Shown here in pieces: positions 57,771 through 64,000 of a DNA stretch of 64,000 bases (positions are counted from its first letter, which is position 1; each line of letters begins with the position of its first letter). Source of the DNA: Henningerozyma blattae CBS 6284 (taxonomy: Eukaryota > Ascomycota > Saccharomycetes > Saccharomycetales > Saccharomycetaceae); NCBI RefSeq assembly GCF_000315915.1, contig NC_020185.1:682001-746000 (forward strand), given 5' to 3'. The position numbers and the translations under genes were made by a program. The notes under the pieces were generated by a model. It was not told the origin of the DNA, searched no databases, and saw only the letters and a program-made list of their open reading frames with translations.

Positions 57771-59128
57771 ATGGAACAAGAAACTAATTATATCTTCTTT
57801 GGTTCCACGGGGATGACAGGGTTCACTACCCTTACAAACTTATTAAACATAAACTCATATTTACAAGCAAAAGATCCCCAATCCGCAATTGATAATTTAC
57901 CACAAGATTTCCAATGGCAAGCTTGTGATGATTCATTAGATTTATATTTAGTTAAAAATATTTTTTGTATCAATAGAAGATTCTTCGATTCTCCAATTTA
58001 TTTAGATGAGAAAATTATTTCTTCGAATATTTCAATCAATTATAAAGATAAAACTTTCGAATTACAATTTCAATCAAATACAAATTCAGTTTCAAATAAT
58101 ATTACTGAACAGAATGAATTGAAATTACCTTTAGTATCAACAGATTGTCTGAGATACTTTATCGACACGGGGAATATTCAATTGGAAACAACCCCTGGTA
58201 AAGAAAATCAAATTTTAACCACTGATGAAGTTTGGTATCATTTCAATCAACAACTTTGTCAATTGAATTTTAAGCAAATAAATTTAAATGAAAATGAAAA
58301 TGATAATGATAATGTACAAGAAAAATTCATTAAATTGAATTATATTATTAATATTTATCAATTTGTATTACCAAAATCAGATACTTGGTTAGAAGTTTTA
58401 CCAAATATTTTTAAACCAACTACAATTTTACATTCTAAAATTAATTGTACTTGGAATTATATTGATCAATTTACAAATGAAAAATCAAATATCGTTTTAC
58501 CAAAATTAGAAGATATTCAAGTAATGATTTGTACTTTAGGAACAAATTTATTATGTGATCAAAAAAAAATTGATTTTGATTTAACTTTCCAATTATCAAA
58601 TTGGTTTTCTAATAGATTAGGGAAAAAATTAGTCATTGTAACTGCATTTAATAATTCATTACTTTCCAAAACTTTTAATTATTTCAATGTTAAAAATCAA
58701 TTGGAAAAGAGTTTAAAATATGACCTAGATTTCCCCTTGGGTGAATTAGTCATTTTACGACCAGGTCCTTTACTTGGTACTCATGTTTTAAATCCATCTG
58801 AAGAACAAGCTGTGGTTTTAAATCATTCAACAAAAATATTAAAACAACTTTGGTTTTATAAAACTTTTTTTTCAAATCACAAATGTTAATATTAAAAGAT
58901 GCCTTTAGTTTTAAATTAAGAACAAGAGTATCTGAATTAATAGCTACAGTAATGTATCGTTTACCAGGGTCATCAATAATTGGTTATTGTGTGCCTGCCT
59001 GGAAAGTTTCGTTTCTTGTAGCATTCCAAGCATTACTACCAATAGCAGAGCAAGAAGAAGGAGCGGAATATAAGACAAAAGTTGAAATATTTTCAAGTGA
59101 AACTATTGATAGATTAATTGAAGATTAG
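57771..59128 (+). pseudogene. HIM1: Him1-type protein (DNA repair-associated, unknown function), one frameshift
   Basis: S. cerevisiae Him1 (414 residues) affects mutagenesis and DNA repair; its N-terminus resembles short-chain dehydrogenase folds. The main frame (57771-58889, 372 residues) starts YIFFGSTGMTGFTTL, a Rossmann-like nucleotide-binding start, and contains VMICTLGTN and LGELVILRPGPLLGTHVL. It stops at 58887-58889, but homologous-looking sequence continues one base out of frame (about 58873-59128, LILKDAFSFKLRTRVSELIA to the end). The switch lies at or near a run of eight T (58865-58872). One missing base there would give a protein of about 452 residues. Position between OMS1/RRP4/PCL5 and YFT2 fits YDR317W. 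Sequence error or true disruption cannot be separated here. Confidence 0.8.
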
Positions 59129-59448
59129 TAAGTTTTAAATGGAAAAATTTTTCCAAGGTTTTTTTTTTGGTTTAATGGGTTAAGAAAAAAAAAATAATTA
59201 TCAAGTGAAAAGAAAAAAATGGTATCTCGAAGTTATCTTGGTTTTAACATAAAAAAGAAAATTCAAAGAGTCATTTGTTAATCATATTTTTCCCTTCCCC
59301 TGCTTTTTTTAAAACATTATTGATAACAAATAAGTATATGAAAAAACTTATTAAACTCTTTTTTTATGTTTTTATCAAATTTTGAAATTTTATTTAAATC
59401 ATTCTATTTTTTTTTTAAGCTTTGTAGTTAGAATAATATACAAAATAT
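59129..59448. other. Convergent intergenic region HIM1-YFT2
   Basis: AT-rich gap between two 3' ends. It has a TTTTATGTTTT word near 59365 that fits the yeast ARS consensus, but such words are common at this composition. No gene seen. Confidence 0.45.
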
Positions 59449-60276
59449 TTACTTATATATGTAACGTGTAAATATAGTATTCCTTGGTAACACCCGATAC
59501 ATTACAATAGGACATATATAACCCATTATGCAACCCAGCAGCTTTTCCACGAACGTGTGATAATATAGAGAGGTGACACATAACATCACTATCCAAAGTA
59601 TTAAAATCGATACAATAAAAAAAACCATAAATATAACCTCATTAGTTACATTGGATTTTAAATCTCTTGATCTAATAAATTCTTCTAACTTAAATAATTC
59701 CAACCATATGATTAAACTTAAAGTAACTAAAAAACAAAAATGACCACTAATATCAAATCCACCAACCCATTCACCATTTCCTGATCTACATATCATAGCA
59801 TCTCGAGTACCACTACCATTTGTACAATAACCACCAGTCAATACAAATAAATGATCAATGAACAGAAATTCTAAATATAAGAAAAAATATTTTAATATTA
59901 ATTTACAAATATATTCTTTGGCAATCCTTAAATAATGTTTAGTTTGAAATTGTTTTATGCGTGAAATAGTTCTAATTTCAATAGGTAATGATAATCTTGC
60001 ATCCTCTCTTGAGAAATAAACCTGCAATGACACTATTATTAAAAATAGCCCTAGGAAAACGGTATTACCGTTATATGCAAATAGTTGATTGAACCAACTG
60101 TTAGATCTAATTAACCAAAATTTATCTGAAGGTTCACTGGGCAAATCATCAATATCATTATGGCCATTACCATTTGATTTATTGTAACCTCCTAATGAAC
60201 CAGTAAGACTACCGAACAGCATAATGCTAGGATATAAGCATACTAACACTATCCAATTCGGGGCTAACTGCTTCAT
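59449..60276 (-). CDS. YFT2: FIT-family lipid droplet protein Yft2
   Basis: ER membrane protein of the FIT2/FITM family, needed for normal budding of lipid droplets; mammalian FIT2 has acyl-CoA diphosphatase activity. 275 residues (S. cerevisiae 274). About six hydrophobic segments. The two family histidines are His179 in GGFDISGHFC and His240 in LYYHTFVEKLLG, separated by two membrane segments as in lipid phosphatase-like enzymes. Divergent from ERG7 with a 341-bp promoter between them; YFT2 is a chromosome IV gene and ERG7 a chromosome VIII gene in S. cerevisiae. Confidence 0.95.
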   Translation of the reverse strand: MKQLAPNWIVLVCLYPSIMLFGSLTGSLGGYNKSNGNGHNDIDDLPSEPSDKFWLIRSNSWFNQLFAYNGNTVFLGLFLIIVSLQVYFSREDARLSLPIEIRTISRIKQFQTKHYLRIAKEYICKLILKYFFLYLEFLFIDHLFVLTGGYCTNGSGTRDAMICRSGNGEWVGGFDISGHFCFLVTLSLIIWLELFKLEEFIRSRDLKSNVTNEVIFMVFFIVSILILWIVMLCVTSLYYHTFVEKLLGCIMGYICPIVMYRVLPRNTIFTRYIYK

Positions 60277-60617
60277 TACACACTTCCAAAGAAATATTCG
60301 AATTCGTGTTTTAGTTTATTTATTTTTTTTGATATAAACCCAGCTTATTTTATGTCTTTAAACGAGTCCATAGCTTTAAAGCATATTATACTTTGAGCTC
60401 ATTGTTTTAATTATTGATGATGACCATCGTTCAAGGACAAGCCGCTTCTCGTTTGGCGTTTTCGGTCATTTTCGAATTTAAACAAATTTGGAAATATAAA
60501 GGGTATAAGACATTCTTTGTTAAAAGATCCACAATTAGTATATAGGAGCATAAGTTTTCATAATTATATTTGGATATTAATATTACCATTAAACTAAATC
60601 AGAATAATTGCAAAGTT
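60277..60617. other. Divergent promoter YFT2-ERG7
   Basis: 341 bp. Mostly AT-rich with a short GC-richer patch (CGCTTCTCGTTTGGCG, about 60441-60456). No sterol response element could be called with confidence. Confidence 0.45.
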
Positions 60618-62849
60618 ATGGATATATTTCAAGCAGCTATAACCGATAAGGATATATTATATTCTGATGAACTTAAACTACCTAAAACAGATCCAAGAAG
60701 ATGGAGATTGATCACAGATAAATTAGGTAGAGAAAGCTGGGAATATTTAAGTGAAGAAGATTCAAAGAAAATTCCACAATCTACTTTTGTTAAATGGTTA
60801 CTACAAATTCCAGATTTTCCCACGCCTAAACCAAAAATCAAACAAGGCGACAAGAATTTTACTACTCACGATGCATTATTGAATGGTGCCAATTTTTTCA
60901 AATTATTACAAGATCCAGAGTCAGGTATTTTCCCCTGCCAATATAAAGGTCCAATGTTTCTAACAATTGGTTATGTTGCTGTACAGTACATTGCTGGAAT
61001 AAAGATACCAGAACATGAACGATTAGAAATCATCAGATATATTGTAAATACAGCCCATCCAGTTGATGGAGGTTGGGGTTTACATTCAGTAGATAAGTCA
61101 ACTGTGTTTGGTACTGTATTAAATTATGTGATTTTACGTCTATTGGGATTACCTAAAACCCACCCAGTTTGTGTAAAAGCAAGGAAGACTCTTATAAGAC
61201 TGGGGGGTGCAATTGGCTCACCACATTGGGGTAAAATATGGCTAAGTGTGCTAAACTTATACAAGTGGGAAGGTGTCAATCCAGCACCACCCGAAACATG
61301 GTTGCTACCTTATTCATTACCAATACATCCAGGCAGATGGTGGGTTCACACTAGAGGTGTATATTTGCCGGTTAGTTATTTAGGGTTGACAAAGTTTGCA
61401 TGCCCCCCAACACCATTAATAGAAGAAATTAGAAAAGAGATTTATGCTACAGAATATGATACGATTGATTTTAGTAAACATAGAAATACTGTATGTGGTG
61501 TTGATTTATACTATCCTCACTCTAAAATCTTAGATGTAGCTAATAATATTCTAGTATTTTATGAAAAGTGGATAAGACCCAATTTCATCTATAACAAATC
61601 CAAAGAAAAAGTATTAGACTTAATTGAAAAGGAAATTGCAAATACTGATTATTTATGTATTGCACCTGTGAATCAAGCATTTTGCTCACTTGTTATCTTG
61701 GTTGAAAAGGGTGTTAACTCTAAGGAATTTGAACGATGCCAATATCGTTTCAAAGATGCATTATTTCATGGCCCACAAGGGATGACAGTGATGGGTACAA
61801 ATGGTGTTCAAACTTGGGATTGTGCATTTGCCGTACAATATTTTTTTATGGCAGGTCTAGCTGAAAGACCTGAATTCAAAGACTTAATTATTAGAAGTTA
61901 TAAATTCTTGTGTAGATCTCAATTTGACACTGAATGTGTTCCAGGTAGTTTCAGAGACAAGCGTATTGGTGGATGGGGGTTTTCTACAAAGACCCAAGGA
62001 TACACTGTGAGCGATTGTACTGCCGAGTCTATAAAAGCTATTATAATGGTTAGAAATAGCCCTGCTTTTAAAGAAGTTCATGATGAAATTAGTGATGAAC
62101 GGTTATATCAAGGTATTGAAATTTTAATGTCTTTACAAAATCTTGGTAAATTTGAATATGGGTCCTTCGCTACTTATGAGAAAATTAAAGCTCCATTGTC
62201 TATGGAATTATTAAACCCAGCTGAAGTATTTTGTAATATTATGGTTGAATATCCATATGTAGAATGCACAGATAGTTCAGTCCTTGGATTGACCTACTTC
62301 CACAAACATTACGACTATAAATATGATGAGATTGGCAAGCGTATTAGACTAGCCATTGATTATATCAAAAGAGCACAAAACAATGATGGCAGTTGGTATG
62401 GTTCTTGGGGGATCTGTTTCACCTATGCTTCGATGTTTGCCTTAGAGGCCCTCGAGACTATTGGAGAAGATTACAACAATTCTGAAACAGTCAAGAAAGG
62501 CTGTGATTTTATTGTGAGCAAACAGAACAAGGATGGTGGATGGTCTGAAACAATGAAATCTAGCGAGATCCACTACTATGTGGATAGTGGTGATTTGGAA
62601 GGGTCCTATGTAGTTCAAACCAGTTGGAGTGTGATCGGATTGATCTTGGCTAATTATCCCGATAAAGATGTTGTCTATAGGGGTATTGAGTATATCAAGA
62701 GCCAACAACTACCAAGTGGAGAATGGGAGTTTCAGAATGTAGAAGGTGTTTTCAACCATTCATGTGGAATAGAATATCCAAGTTACCGGTTCTTATTTCC
62801 TATAAAGGCATTAGGCTTATATAGGACACGGTATTGCCAAAAACCGTAG
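60618..62849 (+). CDS. ERG7: Lanosterol synthase (2,3-oxidosqualene cyclase)
   Basis: Cyclises 2,3-oxidosqualene to lanosterol in ergosterol synthesis; ER and lipid-droplet monotopic membrane protein. 743 residues from the ATG at 60618 (S. cerevisiae 731); the frame runs open further upstream but without an ATG. The catalytic acid is Asp466 in VSDCTAES, equivalent to Asp456 in S. cerevisiae. QW-type repeats are seen, for example GGWGLHS, DGSWYGSWG, DGGWSET and GEWEFQN. HGPQGMTVMGTNGVQTWDCAFA and NHSCGIEYPSYRFLFPIKALG are nearly unchanged. NOP10, its neighbour in S. cerevisiae, is not present between it and DAD4. Confidence 0.98.
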   Translation: MDIFQAAITDKDILYSDELKLPKTDPRRWRLITDKLGRESWEYLSEEDSKKIPQSTFVKWLLQIPDFPTPKPKIKQGDKNFTTHDALLNGANFFKLLQDPESGIFPCQYKGPMFLTIGYVAVQYIAGIKIPEHERLEIIRYIVNTAHPVDGGWGLHSVDKSTVFGTVLNYVILRLLGLPKTHPVCVKARKTLIRLGGAIGSPHWGKIWLSVLNLYKWEGVNPAPPETWLLPYSLPIHPGRWWVHTRGVYLPVSYLGLTKFACPPTPLIEEIRKEIYATEYDTIDFSKHRNTVCGVDLYYPHSKILDVANNILVFYEKWIRPNFIYNKSKEKVLDLIEKEIANTDYLCIAPVNQAFCSLVILVEKGVNSKEFERCQYRFKDALFHGPQGMTVMGTNGVQTWDCAFAVQYFFMAGLAERPEFKDLIIRSYKFLCRSQFDTECVPGSFRDKRIGGWGFSTKTQGYTVSDCTAESIKAIIMVRNSPAFKEVHDEISDERLYQGIEILMSLQNLGKFEYGSFATYEKIKAPLSMELLNPAEVFCNIMVEYPYVECTDSSVLGLTYFHKHYDYKYDEIGKRIRLAIDYIKRAQNNDGSWYGSWGICFTYASMFALEALETIGEDYNNSETVKKGCDFIVSKQNKDGGWSETMKSSEIHYYVDSGDLEGSYVVQTSWSVIGLILANYPDKDVVYRGIEYIKSQQLPSGEWEFQNVEGVFNHSCGIEYPSYRFLFPIKALGLYRTRYCQKP

Positions 62850-63083
62850 ATCCTAAAAAGGACAAATATGGAAAAGACAAAATACAGATCTACAAGACCT
62901 CAAGCCAGCCGATAAACAAGACAGTTGTGCATATGAATCATATAAGCTTAAATATTTGAGTAAATACATCTATGTACTTGTATTTTAGTGGTAGGTAACG
63001 AAACATAAATGATGTGCAAACCAATATATATATATATATATACACTTACTAACATCAGAAGATCTCGACTTCTGCTAATGATA

Positions 63084-63308
63084 TCAATTCGTTGTAGGAT
63101 CTTTTTTCAGCCCAGTAGCCTTTAAGTTGAACTGCGTGCTCTCATGGTAATGTTCTGATAAGTCTCCTATAAACTTTAATTTATTCGAATAGCTGTTGGC
63201 CACTTTGAGTTCTTTATTCATTGTCACTACACTCTCATTAAGCCTATCGACAGTAGCGGTGATCCTCCGAAGTATATCTATCTGTTGTTGCTCATGAGGA
63301 TTTTGCAT
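63084..63308 (-). CDS. DAD4: DASH/Dam1 complex subunit Dad4
   Basis: Small subunit of the Dam1 (DASH) ring that couples kinetochores to microtubule plus ends. 74 residues from the ATG at 63308-63306 (S. cerevisiae 72). The start MQNPHEQQQIDILRRI matches the Dad4 MxNPHE start, so the ten extra codons open upstream are excluded. VDRLNESVVTMNKEL and HYHESTQFNLKAT (about 50-63) are the family's conserved helices. It converges with ERG7, 234 bp apart, with a TATATATATATA run at about 63028-63041. Confidence 0.95.
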   Translation of the reverse strand: MQNPHEQQQIDILRRITATVDRLNESVVTMNKELKVANSYSNKLKFIGDLSEHYHESTQFNLKATGLKKDPTTN

Positions 63309-64000
63309 TATGACTAGCCCAGTTAAATGAGACTTCACTAATCACGAGTTTTTATGGCTACAATATTACCTAAAAAATTGATCAATATTGAACTATGTTT
63401 TTGATGAACTTTATTTCTTAGAAATTAGTAATTTAAGAAACGAAAAATTCAGAAGCCGGCAAGTCACGTGATATAAAAATGTTTAATTAAGTATTATCCT
63501 AAACAGGACAACCAACAATTAAATCATTGTTATATAGATTTTTAGAGGACTGCTATTTTAAATAAGGATATTAATATATCTTGCTTAGTATTTTTAGCTC
63601 ATTTTTCAAGAGTATATTTTTAATGTACTAACCATTTTCGCTCCCTCTAATTATATATTCCCTGCTGCGCTCAGCCTTCGGCCCAGAAAGAGTCGCAGCG
63701 TCGTTTAAAGTCGCTGGTGAAAAACTCGGGCTGAAAAATGAGAATTCAAAACTGGTGTTAAATAACGCCAGGAACTGGAATTAATTACGGAAAGGTCTAA
63801 CACTAAAATAAATATCTGTTCGCAAATAATTGATCTTGGCTGATATTCCAATAAGTGTTGATTTAAGAAATTAGCTTGTTTGTTTTTTACCCATCAATTC
63901 ACTTGGCTTTTCCTTTTGTTGGCAAACTATAAGAATTAAATTCAAAACCGAAAGATTCTAGGCAAAGGATAGAAAGTTGAGTCAGTACCATTTGAGAATT
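63309..64000. promoter_or_regulatory. DAD4 upstream region with Cbf1-type and Gcn4 sites
   Basis: GTCACGTGAT at 63463-63472 is a full Cbf1-type site, about 155 bp before DAD4. An exact Gcn4 core TGAGTCA is at 63978-63984, near the window edge, and may serve a gene beyond it. A GC-richer patch lies at 63661-63725. No gene is seen in these 692 bp. Confidence 0.5.

Noticed and set aside
59362..59375. ARS consensus match in the HIM1-YFT2 gap
   Set aside because: TTTTATGTTTT also occurs near 57410 and is frequent at this base composition; no origin can be claimed without experiment.
60570..60617. Upstream extension of ERG7 (and likewise of PRO1, MED6, DAD4 and PCL5)
   Set aside because: The open frames extend upstream, but for ERG7, PRO1 and MED6 without an ATG, and homology begins at the chosen ATG in each case; for PCL5 a TATA box lies inside the extension.
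30349..63308. Unduplicated (pre-duplication) genome as the explanation for the mixed gene order
   Set aside because: It would explain the interleaving, but many ancestral genes, including essential ones, are missing from the block, which fits loss after duplication better.
63463..64000. Possible point centromere starting at GTCACGTG
   Set aside because: There is a CDEI-like word but no suitable AT-rich CDEII followed by a CDEIII with the central CCGAA; the only CCGAA nearby is about 480 bp away without the right flanks.
1..64000. A new defence, secretion or biosynthetic gene cluster
   Set aside because: Essentially every sizeable gene is a recognisable conserved yeast housekeeping orthologue in conserved order; no unexplained gene cassette is present.

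Overview
This window is a piece of a nuclear chromosome from a budding yeast of the family Saccharomycetaceae. Thirty-three protein genes can be supported, almost all recognisable as orthologues of Saccharomyces cerevisiae genes. Evidence for a yeast: compact intron-poor genes, AT-rich intergenic DNA, asparagine-rich low-complexity stretches, a perfect GTATGT/TACTAAC intron in VMA10, yeast-specific families (Dad4, Rsc3, Sum1, Gic) and yeast promoter elements (PAC, RRPE, Gcn4, Reb1, Cbf1, Abf1). No tRNA, rRNA, transposon, LTR, CRISPR or centromere was found.

Layout. 1-2053: two tandem aldo-keto reductases of the GCY1/YPR1 type, the first cut by the window edge. 2774-5996: BCD1, VMA10, RRF1, collinear with S. 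cerevisiae chromosome VIII (YHR040W-YHR038W, inverted, MSC7 absent). 6551-15631: SSD1, a divergent BRL1-type nuclear envelope gene, DPL1. 15632-18800: a GC-rich island holding the long SUR2 promoter, SUR2 and the start of BFR2. 18378-30349: BFR2, PRO1, CFT1, GPI11, RSC3 (chromosome IV order, PRO1 inverted). 30679-63308: MED6, FYV4, YDR306C, PMT7, VMA22, GIC1/2, RPP1, SUM1, TFB1, SSF1/2, PIB1, IPK1, OMS1, RRP4, PCL5, HIM1, YFT2, ERG7, DAD4.

The last block interleaves single-copy genes that in S. cerevisiae sit on two sister regions made by the whole-genome duplication (YDR303C-YDR320C-A and YHR058C-YHR072W), with orientation kept throughout. Genes expected in an unduplicated ancestor (SRB7, SSZ1, RRP3, DYS1, TRM5, HNT2, MCM21, NOP10) are missing. 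I infer a post-duplication species that sorted its duplicates largely independently of S. cerevisiae, as Vanderwaltozyma and Tetrapisispora did; the genus is not proven.

Functional themes: RNA processing and ribosome assembly (BCD1, BFR2, RPP1, SSF1, RRP4, CFT1), several of which share PAC promoter elements 70-140 bp upstream; sphingolipid, sterol and lipid metabolism (DPL1, SUR2, ERG7, YFT2); V-ATPase (VMA10, VMA22); transcription and chromatin (RSC3, MED6, TFB1, SUM1); polarity and cell-wall control (GIC, SSD1).

The most notable anomalies are: a compensated double frameshift in PRO1 that scrambles an eleven-residue motif conserved to bacteria; two frameshifts splitting GIC so that its CRIB motif lies in a third frame; one frameshift in HIM1; a 32-bp perfect palindrome between BCD1 and VMA10; and the GC-rich island. 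I found no clearly new multi-gene system.
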